64,000 nucleotides of DNA from Paraspadella gotoi (GCA_051294375.1 JBJCIZ010000009.1:24701-88700); one strand, 5' to 3'; counted from the first letter of the stretch, positions 1-11,759 are shown. The notes: a model not told the origin generated them from the sequence alone. A program made the numbers and translations.

Positions 1-1020
1 TGACAAAATAGAAAAAAATATGAAAAAAAGTGTACAAATTTTTTTACTGTATGTTTTCGAAATTATGGTACTGTCACAAAATGGTTTAAAAAACGCATTT
101 TTAATACATAATTCTGTTAGAGCAGACCAAGCCCTTACCTCTACATATTTTTTGCGACAATTTTGAATCAGGGCTTGTTCATAATCAATTAATATATCAG
201 AAAATTGGACTGACAAACAGATTTTTACTTTATCAAATATTTTACTTTTTTGCACTGATGTCTTTGTTATGAGAAAAAAAACGAAAATGAAGGGTGAGTA
301 GTGGTAAATCTATGTTGTTGTGATCACTCATGATAAATTTGAATAAAAAATATGCACAACTTGATGATAGGACATTTTTCTTTAATAAAAAAATTGAATT
401 TTCCAGTTTTTCGAAAGTATTATTTTTTGCTTCCATAATTTATAATTAAAGAAAACGCGTAAACATTTTGCATTTCTAAAAACATCAGATTGGAGGTAAT
501 CAATTTGCGCAAAATCTGATGTTTTTTATTTTTTGATATTTTCATTTTTGATGCAAAAACATAATTATGAATGAGCCTTGGTCAAAATCAATTTTTTTAT
601 CATTTTTTCATATAAGCCTGACTTTTTTGCCCTGATGTCTTTTCTACAAAAAAGACCCATGGATTTGGAGGGTAGTAGCCATAATATTATAATTTTATGA
701 TAATCCCATGATTAATTTGGAATAAAATATGTACAACTTTGAAGACAGGCATTTTATTTATTAAAATAATTGATTTTTTTAGTTGAAAAAAAAACAGAAT
801 TTTTTTGTTCATATTAAGAATTCAGAAAACGAGCAAACATTTTGTATTTTAAAAACATCAGAATTGGGAATAATTATTTTGGCCAAATCTGAGTTTTTCA
901 TTTTTTTAAATTTTCATTTTTATGCAAAAATATAATTATCATGATCATTGGTCAAACCAATTTTTTAAATCTTTTTCTTATACAAGACTGACTTTCTTTA
1001 AACTGATGTCTTTTCATTAA
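1..1020. repeat. ~375-bp tandem repeat, about 2.7 copies
   Basis: The same landmarks recur in order at a spacing of 377 and 371 bases: CTGATGTCTTT lies at about 255, 632 and 1003, and each is followed by a similar AT-rich stretch. The first full unit holds a hairpin (AACATCAGATT at 481-491 against AATCTGATGTT at 513-523) that has decayed in the next unit. The sequence is A/T rich with no convincing ORF. The spacing suggests a satellite-like or locally duplicated unit. It abuts the inverted-repeat element at 1019, so the array may continue to the left of the window. Confidence 0.75.
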
Positions 1021-1340
1021 ACAAGTTTGAGCAAACAATGTCGGATCTGCCTATGATAATTAAGTGGCCATAATTTGGTCAACTGGCATAATTTGGTCAA
1101 CTACATAATTTGTCAGCTGGCTAATTTGGTCAACTGACAAAATTAGTCAACTGACATAATTTTGGTCAAATGAAATAATTTAGTCAACTGACTTAATTTG
1201 TTTAAACTGACATAATTTGGTTAACTGACATAATTGGTTAACTGACTAATTCAACTCGACAGATAATTTGTCAACTGACATAATTGTCAACTGCCATCTC
1301 TCTCGGAGACAGATCCGACATTGTTTGCTCAAACTTGTTT
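1019..1340. mobile_element. Small inverted-repeat element (MITE-like) carrying a minisatellite
   Basis: Two perfect 31-bp inverted repeats lie at 1019-1049 and 1310-1340. Between them is an array of about a dozen imperfect ~18-20-bp units of the type AACTGACATAATTTGGTC. No ORF is present. No clear target-site duplication is visible, so the superfamily cannot be assigned. One terminus recurs almost unchanged at 49278-49304, beside a completely different minisatellite. The internal unit recurs on the other strand at about 5510-5575 without the termini. Confidence 0.75.
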
Positions 1341-1743
1341 TTTAAATCTTAAGTGGGTTAAAATCTTTAGAAGACCCAGTGATAAAAATTATTTCATAAG
1401 CTTAAGGTTCTGTCATTAAAGGAATTTGAATGGTGATAGTCGTTTACTTTTTAATGTACAAAGATGAAATTTTAGGTTTAAGAAATGGAAATACTAAATG
1501 ACCCAATGCGGTTAAAGTGGTCAAATGATCGTAAAAGGTCAATTGAACGAGTTATTAAACGAGGGGAGAGAGAGTGAAAAAGAGAAAGGAGGCAACAGAT
1601 TTCACATCTCCGCCTCAATATTGCAAATATTTACTAAGTAAAAAAGTATGATGCCGAGTTTACATTGCAGTCTCGAAATCAATATGATACAAAAATAATT
1701 TTAATATTAAACTCCCTGCTGCCAAAACAATAGACGTCGTTTA
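1341..1743. other. Intergenic, no gene seen
   Basis: AT-rich sequence with a short purine patch (GAGAGAGAG near 1565). I see no ORF, repeat array or RNA gene here. The GC-richer stretch near 1790 belongs to the gag remnant read on the minus strand. Confidence 0.5.
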
Positions 1744-2820
1744 TTTTTGATTGAGTGCAGGCAGATCTGGAGAAGCGTTGGCCGCTGCCTCCGCCGCCGT
1801 ATTTGATGCTGCCACTGCCGACGTTATTGTCTTTACAAATCGCTGCAATTCATGTAGCGTAGAATTGTGCATCCCGTCACAAACAAGACAGCGACGGTCA
1901 GACCGACACTACCGAGCCTAATGTCAGGGAGAAAAACAACGAAAACACAATTGCTTTTCCGAGATAAATTTCCTTTTGAAGTCAACGTCCTTAGTTCGAA
2001 ATTTGCTGCAACGAGAGAGCAAATGATTTTCCTTGCAGAAGAAACAAGTGGCCACTCCTTTAGGCAATGTTGAACTTGTAGAAGTTTGCCTTGTCATCTT
2101 AATGGGCGCAAATCCAGACATTACATGTGGAGACAACCCCGGAGATGGCAAGCGGATCGTCGTTGATTTTGATCTATGCCAAGGAAATTTTCGGTTTTTG
2201 TTCGAAGAAGAAACAGCAATTTTGCCTCCGCCGTTGGATAAAGGTGGAGACAAGAAGGTTGTGTTTTCTTCTCTGCTTCGGAATGAAGTTGAAGATAATG
2301 TGGAAGAGATTTCTCCTCCGCCATTTGATGATGTTGGAGACCAAGGGATCGCGCTTTCTCCTCCGTCGTTTAGGAGTGAAGTAACGCGGGCTTGCTCATT
2401 CATTAATTGTTCTTAGGTAGCGCGAAGCTCCAGTTTTATCGCGCTTAACTCTTCATCTTTGGCTTTTAAAATTTCCGAGATCGACGCATCAACAATTTTT
2501 TTCAATGTATTTTCGTCGACGCCTCTCGAAGCTTGAATTTTTGTTTCTAAAGAAGCGAGTTGATCGATGATAGCCTTTTTGAGTTTATCTTCGATCCAAA
2601 TCATCATAGCATTGAAGTCGGCTTCCATCCCCCGAAATTCTTCAAGGTAGAACCAAATTCCGAAACTCGATCCCAAACCTTTTTTCATAATATTTTTATA
2701 TTTTTGGATAGAGAATGACTGGAATAATGTAAATCTTAAGTTACGTCTAAATTGGCCCATGGGTTTTGAAGAAATCGACCAAAAACAACCAAAATTCCTC
2801 TCCCTTTTTTCAACATTCAC
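1744..2820 (-). pseudogene. Broken BEL/Pao-type gag gene
   Basis: Read on the minus strand from 2820, one frame runs for about 359 codons. It is interrupted by a TAA (after ELRAT, near 2416) and by three stops within the zinc-knuckle region (about 1905-1925). The N-terminal half is helical (EDKLKKAIIDQLASLETKI), as in the coiled region of BEL gag. The C-terminal half has the paired zinc knuckles typical of BEL/Pao gag: CFFCKENHLLSRC, then LCFRCFSP-stop-H, then CLVCDGMHNSTLH. Family knowledge: such gag proteins package element RNA. Several stops and the absence of protease, RT or integrase downstream (below 1744) show that this copy is dead and truncated. Confidence 0.75.
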
Positions 2821-3119
2821 GCCTTTTAAGATTTTCGTCGATCCTGACTGCCTCTTACAAACTTATAATTCCGCTAGTTAATATTTTTTTCTTAAACAAG
2901 CAAAAGGAATCCACAACTTTCTAATCTTTTATAATTCTAGGTAAAAAAACTATAATACATTACATTAACATTAGGATATTGTGGAAAGTGTAATGTCTTG
3001 TGAAGCCTGTGAAAGTAAGTAATTAAAAAATTCGCCAATTTTATTATTGAAAACTAACATTAAAGTGAAGAAGTTGAACATCTTCAGGCTCCTTTCAGTA
3101 AAAGTCCCTGTTCTTTAAA

Positions 3120-3914
3120 ATATTAAATGAATAGATTAATTTTTATATTGGTTGTACCAATTTCATAACATACTGTTATGTCAAACAGCCGGGTTGCCTG
3201 TGATGCCCATTGCGGATGGGGCATCTCACTGTTGGCTTTGGGCTTCCGACCCTCAGTGACGCCTCAGTCACTGGCGCGGTTACCCTTGCACAGATCTCGC
3301 TTTGCCCACGCAGAGGGAAGTCGTTAGGACTGTGGATGGAACACTACGCCTGGGATGGTGTGTTCCCCCTCTGAGCCAATGATTTGGCTGAAGGATGGTG
3401 GACGTGAGGCGGTGTGAATATACCGCCATAGATCCCCAGGCCAAGACATCACTCAGGTTCCTCAAGCCTGAGAGGTGTCTGACAAGACTGTTACCATAGT
3501 GGGAGAGAGAGAGAGAGCGAGTTGTGGGGGGCATAGGCGATTGTCGTAGCGTACCCCAGAGGCATAGGCGTTTTGTCATAGCGTACCCGAAGTTGGCAGG
3601 GCATAGGCGTTTGTTGAGCGTACCTGAGAAGGTTGCGTGTTCGATAGTAGGGCTCACCACTTATGGCAACAGCCGGCTGCCTGTAATGCCCATTGAGATG
3701 GGGCATCTCAATGTTGACTTTGGGGGCTTCCGACCCTCAGTGACACCTCCAGTCACTGGCGCGGTTACCCTAGGATGGTCTCGCTTTGCCAACGCAGAGG
3801 GAAGTCGTTAGACTGTGGATGAAACACTACGCCTGGGATGGTGTGTTCCCCCTCTTGAGCAATGGATTTGGCTGAAGGATGGTGGACGTGAGGCGGTGTA
3901 AATATACCGCCACA
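3120..3914 (+). repeat. Insertion with two copies of a ~250-bp repeat (family X) and a ~37-bp triplication
   Basis: Absent from the related site at about 51880-51895. Two direct copies (3187-3430 and 3666-3914) share the sequence from the CAGCC start through TCACTGGCGCGGTTACCC to the ACGTGAGGCGGTGT and ATACCGCCA end. A third copy lies inverted at 8649-8935. Between the two copies, three tandem units of about 37 bp (GCATAGGCG...TAGCGTACC) occupy about 3530-3630. They are followed by GTGTTCGATAG at 3638-3648, which faintly resembles a Pol III B box. The family could be a SINE, but no A box or A-rich tail is seen. Confidence 0.65.
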
Positions 3915-4003
3915 ATGTTTACTTTTGCTAGTGGAAAAGAAAGATAAATACTTAGACTGTGATGGGATGAATAATATTTTGTAGAATTTTGTAAGCATGC
4001 TTG

Positions 4004-4322
4004 CAACGAAGGAAGTAGGCGTGGTTTATTAAGGGAGAAATAGGAGGAGTTTTATTGACATAAGAACTCGTTGGGATGATGATAATTAACATACAAAATA
4101 TGTAGATTATGCAGAGAAAAGGCAGGCAATAAACAATATAACAAATAGTCCATAAGGAGTTTGATGTTTGTTTCTTGAAGGTAAGTTGAAGAGTGATCAG
4201 TTCCCTCTCTCGTTTCTTTGCCGTCGGTTTCCTGAGGGAAGCCTCCTCTCTGATGGTCAATCAGAAGAAAAGACGAAGAAGCCAAGAGAGGCAAGCCACT
4301 TGATAATCCATTCTCTGCGTTG
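4004..4322. mobile_element. 319-bp MITE, 4-bp target duplication, inside the BEL/Pao leader
   Basis: The element begins CAACG and ends CGTTG, and is flanked by CTTG on both sides (4000-4003 and 4323-4326). The related copy near 51961-51975 shows the empty site GCATGCTTGTAAAATC, so the boundaries are fixed by comparison. The terminal inverted repeat is short and imperfect beyond 5 bp. No coding capacity is seen. The superfamily is not assignable from a 4-bp duplication alone. Confidence 0.75.
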
Positions 4323-5019
4323 CTTGTAAAATCAGACAAGCAATTATTTAAGTGATCAAAAATTTACATTTTCTTTATCCAAATACAATTTAACCTTTTT
4401 TCTTTTAGAATCATTACAAAGAATTAAATTTTCATTTATTCTTATGGGGTGTCATTAGTTTTAAAATTATTTATAATTTTGACATCCCTTTATCTTTATT
4501 CCTTCAAAAGCTATTAGGAAAAATAAGTTTTTTCTCTCAACCTTCCTTTTAATTTCTTTTAAAATAAAAATTTCGCGATGAAAACTGGACCAATTCACTT
4601 TACCATGTTGGTTTAATATGAAAAAATTGGTCAATAATAAAAAGAAAAATAGAACGAGCTCTAGGGACACAAGGCTTTTGGAATCTCATAATTTGAAGTG
4701 TCATTTATAATGCTAATATACCATAATCTCGTTAATAATTTTAAATAAGTGAAATTTCTATAGTAAAAATGAGGTATGAAAATTCTCCGGAGACGAGTAG
4801 TCCATTTCCCCTTGCTTGTTTGATAGTAAACTCTTTATCAAATGCCACAAGAAAAAAGGAATGAGCTCTTGAGATGCAAAGCTGTCAGAATCGTGTGTTT
4901 TTACAACTGTTTTCTACCGGAATTTTTTGCAGGCTCGTTTGTAAAGTTGGGCAGTCAGATTCGAACGGAAATCTCTATTAGAAAAATGTTGAATTTTTTT
5001 TAAGCAAGATTTTCGCCTA

Positions 5020-5661
5020 TTCAAGGACTTTTTCCTGAAATATTTCGTTCGGGAAAGAGACGGAGTTTTCTTTGCTTATCAGCAGATTCCGACTCTATAA
5101 TCCACTCTGTCGGCCAGTCGTTCCCACTCCAAAAGGTTGTCGGGCACTCACTTAAATCATGTCAGAACATCGAATTATGATAAATTAAGCAAAAAAACTA
5201 CGTCCGTCCGTCCCCCCTTAGCATTAAACCCAAATTGTGATTGAGCTTTATATAAAATTTCGATGGAATTGTGTGAGTGGAAATAAGTTTAAATTGAAAA
5301 AACAAAAGTCATATTTACTTGAAGTGTTTTTACTTATATCTACTTATAAAAATTTGATAGATAAATTGAAATGAAATTTTGTGTGTGATTAAGCTGGATA
5401 TAAATTTTGATGGAATCGTCCAAGTAGAAACGAGTTTAAATTAGAAAACCAAAAGAAAAATTTATTTGAATTTTTAAAAGTTTCTCTCCATCTCTCTCTG
5501 ATTAATTGATTGATTGACCAAATTATGCCAGTTGACCAAATTATTCAAGTGACCAAATTATGCCAGTTGAAATTCTATTTTTAAAGTGGTCAAAAATGAG
5601 AAAAATGTTAGAGCGTTCAAATATAACAAAATATAAGATATTTAATTTCATTCATTATTGT
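5020..5661. other. Intergenic with a short minisatellite
   Basis: AT-rich, no gene. About 5510-5575 holds three units of the type GACCAAATTATGCCAGTT, the reverse complement of the minisatellite at 1060-1300. Two diverged direct copies of a ~110-bp stretch (ATTGAGCTTTATATAAAATTT / ATTAAGCTGGATATAAATTTT) lie near 5238-5340 and 5388-5460. Confidence 0.5.
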
Positions 5662-7567
5662 TTTTATGAATTGAAGAGTTTCGAAATTAAACATTAAATA
5701 AATAAAACATGAGGTTGATTGAAATCCCCATCTTACAAAATTATTTTTAGATCTTGGGCCTTGATTTATCTCTTGAGCTGGACTTCCCAGTGACTCAGTC
5801 CTGAGCCGAAGTCCTTGCCCAGGCGATCAAGTCTGCCCTTATGGGCGATGATAATAATATGTATGCTCTCTGTATGAGGGTCAGAGGACGATCCCAATTT
5901 GTCCGCCTTTCCTCAAGGCAGTGACCGCCAGCACGCGCCTCTATGTTAGAGCGTTCAAATATTAACAAAATATAAGATATTAAATCCATTCATAAAATTA
6001 TTTACTGTAAAGGTCTGAAGAATTCGATAGTGATGACCATTTTTTTGTTATAATTTCATCTTTCTTGTCGGAAATGACGATTTGTTAATGTATAATAAAA
6101 GCTCTAATAAAATAGGGCAAACATTATAAGTTATGATAAATCAAATATTAAAATATTTTTTAAAATTTATATGAGCTTATTTAAATATAAAAAATAAAGA
6201 CCTAGAAAAATATTTTGGTAAATTTCCTTTTTCAAATTTATGTTTTATTTAAAAGTTAGCTATATTATTAATAATTATGAATAAAAAATAAATAAATTTT
6301 AAAAAATTATCCCGGATTCGCATTCCCTGCCAAAAAGTTGATATAAGAAAATATAATTTTTAAATTATGTCATTAAGTTAGTCAAAATTTAGAAAAACTA
6401 TAATTTTAAGCCAAAAATGATAAAATTAAACAAAAATTATAATTTTTAACATTTTTAACCAACCTTAATGAAAGAATTTGTTTAAAATGGATTTACTTTC
6501 TTGTATCAAACTTTTTGCAAGGAATTCAAATCCGGTTTTAAATTTTTTAAATATTTATTTTTCACTTTAGCCATTTTTAACTACTAATTATTAATAAATA
6601 TAGCTAACAGGCATGTTAATAAAATATAAAATTGTAAATAAACTTACCAAAATACTTTTATGGCGTCTTTATTTTCATATTATATAAGCGTAAATATAAC
6701 TTTTATAAAATTTTAATAATTTTAGTTTCTCATACTTTACAATTAGTTGCGCAATTTTAATAGCACTCTTATATGCTTCAAAAATCGCCACTGTAACAGA
6801 AAGATTGAAACTATACCAAAAAATGGTTATCATCATTGGAATTTTTCAGACCTCTATTACATTTGTAANNNNNNNNNNNNNNNNNNNNNNNNNCTTTTTG
6901 CAAGGAATGCGAATCCGGGATAATTTTTTAAAATTTATTATTTTTTATTCATAATTATTAATAAATATAGCTAACTTTTAATAAAACATAAAATTGAAAA
7001 AGAAATTTACCAAAATATTTTTCTAGGTCTTTATTTTTATATTTTAAAAGCTCATATAAATTTTAAAAAAATTTAATAATTTGATTTATCATAACTTATA
7101 ATGTTTGCCCTATTTTATTAGAATTTTATATACATTAAAAAATCGTCATTTCCGACAAGAAAGATGAAATTATACAAAAAAATGGTCATCACTATCGAAT
7201 TCTTCAGACCTTATTACAGTAAAATAATTATGAATGGAATTTAATATCTTATATTTTGTTATATTTGAACGCTCTAACATAGAGGCGCGTGCATGGCGGT
7301 CACTGCCTTGAGGAAAGGCGGACAAATTGGGATCGTCCTCTGACCCTCATACAGAGAGCATACATATTATTATCATCGCCCATAAGGGCAGACTTGATCG
7401 CCTGGGCAAGGACTTCGGCTCAGGACTGAGTCACTGGGAAGTCCAGCTCAAGAGATAAATCAAGGCCCAAGATCTAAAATAATTTTGTAAGATGGGGATT
7501 TCAATCAACCTCCTGTTTTATTTATTTAAATGTTTAATTTCGAAACTCTTCAATTCATAAAATGATG
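5662..7567. repeat. ~1.9-kb foldback element with ~670-bp inverted arms
   Basis: 5662-6338 and 6894-7567 are near-complete reverse complements. The outer ends read CATTCATTATTG...TTTCGAAATTAAAC against GTTTAATTTCGAAACTC...AAAATGATGA. The arms include a GC-richer block (5757-5945 and 7262-7475). The spacer (6339-6868) is itself related to the arms: 6505-6868 is a diverged direct copy of 6894-7215. The spacer also shares a core (CATTAAGTTRGTCAAAATT ... CTTAATGAAAGAATTTG) with the MITEs at 14637 and 44929. A 25-N gap (6869-6893) sits exactly at the arm boundary, probably because the structure is hard to assemble. Confidence 0.8.
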
Positions 7568-8648
7568 ATTTTTTTATTTAATAGAACCGTTTCAAAGATC
7601 AAGGTCAAAAAATGTAATATGTTTTGCACAAGGTAGTGAATCAAAACTTAAGATAGTATTTACCATCAGATTTCATAGGCAAAGAGTAACTTAATGTCTT
7701 TTTATAATACACTAAAATAATCACTGATGTTTTTTGTTTTTGATATAGGTTTTATTTTTCTCATGCTCTTACAGTACGCAGCGCTACTAAAAAGAATGCA
7801 ACATTGGTCGAATTTGCTCTGCGCTGGTTGAGAGCTTAAAACCACTACTAAATATGTTAATATTCTCTAGCTGTATGAGAAGTATAAGTAGAAGTATAAG
7901 AAGGCTATTAAGGATAGGAATAGCTACTATTCTAAGTAGGTAAACCATGCGCTCAAGCCCGAGTCGATTAGGGCCATTTAAAAGGATGCTACAGTTAACA
8001 ATTGTAGCATACCCAAAACCAACAATATGCATGCTAGTAGCTCATTTCTATGCTAAAAGGAAAATTGTAAAGAAAGCAAATTAAGAACTTCATTGAGAAA
8101 TATTTACAGGACATCTTATCTTTACTATCCTACAGCCATTTAACTGCCGCAGTTTAACAAGACCTATTTAACCTTAATTAATAAAAGAAATTTTAGGATG
8201 CTCTAAAAATTTCGGTTTTTTCTTAAGTTCACACTGTATAAGCCACTCAGGTGGAGTGCTATCTCTGTGAGCTTATGAAATCAATAACTGTAGTTGGGAC
8301 TCTCTGTGTAAAATATCAAGTAGATTGCTTAATGCAATCCACTGCAGCACTGAAAGAAAAGTACTTCCTTATATTTTTGCTACTGGGCAAAAATCCGTTG
8401 CTGCAGTCTACTATACTGTTCTGAGATTCCATTCTTGACATGTATAAAGAGCCAATACTCTTGGGGTTATTATGCATGGCTTTAATGAAGGGCATTGTTG
8501 TATACAGCTGAAAAAAATAAAGATTTCAGATGCAGCAACATTTTAATTTTTGACTGAATGATTTACAGGCTTGATAATAATCACATCTAATTTTCCTAAA
8601 CTGTTCTAAGTAAGGCGTTTTAAAGGGGGGGACCCATATGACTTTCAA
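7568..8648. other. Intergenic, no gene seen
   Basis: About 1.1 kb of AT-rich sequence. I see no splice-supported ORF, repeat array or RNA gene. It lies downstream of the minus-strand gene at 9403-11759 and could hold further 3' exons that I cannot recognise. Confidence 0.4.
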
Positions 8649-8935
8649 CCAAAATATTGTGGCGGTATATACTATATTCACACCGCCTCACGTCCACGAT
8701 CCTTCAGCCAAATCCATTGGCTCAGAGGGGGAACACACCATCCCAGGCGTAGTGTTCCATCCACAGTCCTAACGACTTCCCTCTGCGTTGGCAAAGCGAG
8801 ACCGTCCTAGGGTAACCGCGCCAGTGACTGGAGGTGTCACTGAGGGACGGAAGCCCGCAAAGCCAACAGTGAGATGCCCCATCCCAATGGGCATCACAGG
8901 CAACCTGGCTGTTGCCATAATATCAATGTCGCAGG
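8649..8935 (-). repeat. Third copy of the ~250-bp repeat family X, inverted
   Basis: Reverse complement of the copies at 3187-3430 and 3666-3914, starting at the GTGGCGGTATAT end and running to GGCTGTTGCCATA. It differs from them by scattered substitutions and a short duplication near 8661-8675, so the copies are not recent assembly duplicates. Confidence 0.75.
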
Positions 8936-9402
8936 GTAAACCGTTTCCGAGCTGTGGCTCAATCTTTTAGAAGCTTTTATGAAGAGCAGCTGTGATTCTT
9001 TTAGGTGCTGTGGCAGGATTGGTTTTTGCAGCAGTGCTTTTCGCAATTCTTTAATAGTTGGAACAAGATCTGGTTAAGTATCTTCAATTAAATTTTTTTC
9101 ATCACAAAATAAAAAAAAGATAAAGTGATATTGATTTTTGAATTTTTGAATCACTACCCTGTATATTGGTTAAACTAAAGTTTTGAAGTACTTTAAATTT
9201 TAGGTTAAAATGTAAAAATAACTAATTAGAAGGTGTTGATATCTTTTTTACTTTAATAATAATAATAATGAAATGGATAACAGGGAAGGTGTGATGGTCC
9301 AACTTTTATCTCAAAATTAAAAAAATATGGTATTTTTATATTAATATGGTAATATGTGAATAATATGGTAATATGTTAAAAAATTACAATGATATACTTT
9401 AC
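8936..9402. other. 3' side or intron of the GCC2/GCC3 gene
   Basis: AT-rich, with a short (AAT)n run at about 9257-9271. Because a splice donor lies at 9401-9402 on the minus strand, at least the part next to it is intron. No further exon is evident. Confidence 0.45.
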
Positions 9403-11661
9403 CTGTTCTTTCATGGAAAGTCCCTGTCGGGCATAGAATGTAGTTGGCAGATCCTTCTGTATCTACATATGTTCCACCAGGTGCAATCTCGCATTTTGTT
9501 TGCCCTTTAAGGGGCTGATAATATCCAACAGGGCATTTTCGACATTCCGCTGCACCAGAACCTTTCTGGTATGTCCCTTGTGGGCATTTCAGGCAAGTCT
9601 CATCATTTAAAGGACTATAGGTTCCGGGAAGACAGTCATTGTCACACGTTACTGAGGCAGGATTTTTTCCACCCTTAGCATCTTTTGGACACTTTTTACA
9701 TTTAGTTTGACCAGATGTTTCTTGATTATATCCAATTGGACAGGGTTCACACTCTATAGTTGCAACTTTATTAGTAAAATGGCCAGGATCACAATCAATA
9801 CAATGTCTTTGCCCTGCATGTTGCTGGTAGGAGCCTTTGTGGCACCTTTTACATTTGTGTTGCCTTGGATGTTTATTATAATGTCCTGGTTCACATTTTG
9901 TGCATTTGGAAGAACCATTTATAGGTGCAATTACTCCTGGAAAACAAACTTTACATCTAATAGAATGAGGCTTTTCTGCATACTCCCCCAATGGACATTT
10001 GTTGCAGAAAGCCATACCCAACTCTGGAGCAAAATGTCCTTTTTCACAAGGCAGGCATTCAGTAGCTCCTAAATCTGGAGAGTGGGTGCCATGTGAACAT
10101 GGTAAGCAATCAGAAGCCCCTAATTGATCATTATGATAACCCATCTCACATAATTGGCATGGGTCATTTCCGCTAATATTTTTGTATGTTCCCAATGGAC
10201 ATTGAACACATGTATTCTTTTCAGTTTCAGATGCAGTATAACCTGGTGGGCAGTGTTTTGTACAGTTGTGAACATTTTCGTGAATTGTAACAAAGTGCTT
10301 GCATTTGTGACATTTTGTTGGATCCCTTGGTGTTTCACACTGGCCCAACCCTTTACACTCTTCATGACACTCACGGAGACAAACACCTCCTTGCATTTTC
10401 CACAATGTATCACAAACTACATTATCTTTTTTCTCCTGGAAAACATTCACGGCACAAAAGTTGATACGTTTTTCTCCAGTACCAAATGCATAGTATTTTA
10501 GATGCTGTCTCTTTCCTCGTGTGTTAAATCTTTTGGAGGCATATACTTTTCCTACATCCGATCCAGGAGGCATTTTCCCATATTGGATAGCTAGGTCATT
10601 GTTTGATAAATGATAAACACATACAAAATATTCATCAGTTAAGATTCTATCTCCCAAAGATCCGATTCCTGGAAGAACTCTGGAATAAACCAACTTCAAT
10701 CCCTTATAAAAAGCAACACCTTCATCAGTGATCTGCACATAATACCAGGTTGAAGATTGTTTTGGAATGGTTGCAAAGATAACAAATATATCTCCCTCTG
10801 ATGCAGCAATGAAATTGACACAAGTATGATTTTGATTGATGTCTAAAATGTGTGCATTGGACCATTTGACATTACAAGGTATTGATGGTTCACTAGCATC
10901 AGGGTTAGAAGCATTTAAAGTTGAAACTTCCAGAACTTTAGCTACAGGAAAGTTGATAAATGTCGGATCTAAATCTGGAAATATTTTTTTATTCACTTTA
11001 TAGTCTGTTTCATCCATAATTAAAAATCCCCCCACGTCATAGGTAAGGACAACCCCAAGAATACAAACCGGGTTTTTGAGTGAGTTGGTTTCAGGAAGTT
11101 GGCATCCAGCCAAAGGGTTTACTGCTTCTGTATCCGGATCCATGGCAAACCATTTTCTGCCTTCAAAGATAACGTGAAAAGCTTGTTGCTTGCCAATAAC
11201 ATCCGATATATCCAAAGGCATCTCAAATTGAACTTTGAATTTCTCTGATTTTAATTTAAAATAGGTCATAACATTGGTTTTGTTGCCTGTACCTTTCCCA
11301 GCATACTCTAATGTATCTGTTTCACAACCAGGATATCCACCATGAAGTAGAAAAGTATTAGTTTGTGCGGGTCCTTCTTCTAAATATACAGCTACAGCTT
11401 GTTGTAAAGCATCCAGCTTCATGTCCAGCTTTTCTCGAAGATTCTCAAGACTATTGTAACGGCAAAAAATCCTTGCTTGGTTTCTTTTTTTAGATTCATT
11501 CCTTGTGATGAAATCCCCAGGGGGGTTATAATACTTTTTTCCAGTTAACTTATCTTTCTTTAAGTTTTTTGAAAATTGTGGGTTTGTACCAGTACAACCA
11601 AAGTCAACTTCTCCCAAAGGAAATAATGTATCCATGTTGACATTTAACAGTTCAGTGATTT
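9403..11661 (-). CDS. Large exon of a secreted or membrane protein with GCC2/GCC3 (ephrin-receptor-like) cysteine repeats
   Basis: A 2259-nt internal exon (753 codons). It starts at a clear acceptor (TTTGTGTTTTCAG, 11662 side) and ends at the donor AACAG/GTAAAGTA (9401-9402); the reading frame beyond either site is intron. The N-terminal ~400 residues hold scattered Cys and N-glycosylation sites, and I do not recognise the domain. Then comes a furin-like Cys module (CHEECKGLGQCETP...CHKC). It is followed by about 16 tandem GCC2/GCC3 repeats of the form CxxCPxGxYxxxxGxxxC (for example CPLGTYKNISGNDPCQLC and CPVGYYQPLKGQTKC). Such repeats occur in extracellular or lumenal proteins. The gene is partial here: 5' exons lie above 11759 and 3' exons below 9402. 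No signal peptide or membrane segment is visible in this exon. The exact family is unknown. Confidence 0.85.
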
Positions 11662-11708
11662 CTGAAAACACAAACATTTTATTAAACCTTTTACTGATCA
11701 ATCATTAC

Positions 11709-11759
11709 CTGGAGACTGTATATCAATTTTTTTTGCATCATTTGGCAAACCTTTAATAG
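11709..11759 (-). CDS. Small upstream exon of the GCC2/GCC3 gene
   Basis: On the minus strand CAGTCTCCAG/GTAATG gives a good donor at 11708-11707. The reading frame through GLPNDAKKIDIQSP joins in phase with the large exon (..SP/EITELLNV). The intron between them (11662-11708) is only 47 nt. The 5' edge uses the acceptor ATATTAG at 11760-11761, which has a poor pyrimidine tract, so the start of this exon is less certain than its end. Confidence 0.6.

Larger units (their letters stand above)
2821..5019 (-). mobile_element. 5' non-coding part (possible LTR and leader) of the broken BEL/Pao element
   Basis: This stretch matches 51405-52791 in the same orientation over nearly its full length, apart from two later insertions (about 3120-3914 and 4004-4322). 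Landmarks shared in order include TAATTCCGCTAGTTAAT, ACATTAACATTAGGATATT, GCATGCTTG, TTATGGGGTGTCATTAG and TTTAAGC[AG]AGATT. On the minus strand it leads into the gag remnant, so it is probably the LTR and leader. The ends read TAG...CTA rather than the usual TG...CA, so calling it an LTR is inference. Confidence 0.55.

Noticed and set aside
3638-3648. tRNA-like B box GTGTTCGATAG in repeat family X
   Set aside because: No matching A box at proper distance and not part of the other two copies of the family, so I did not call it a SINE.
9707-10501. Plus-strand frames with Cys/Trp-rich text opposite the GCC2/GCC3 exon
   Set aside because: Antisense shadows of the cysteine-repeat coding sequence.
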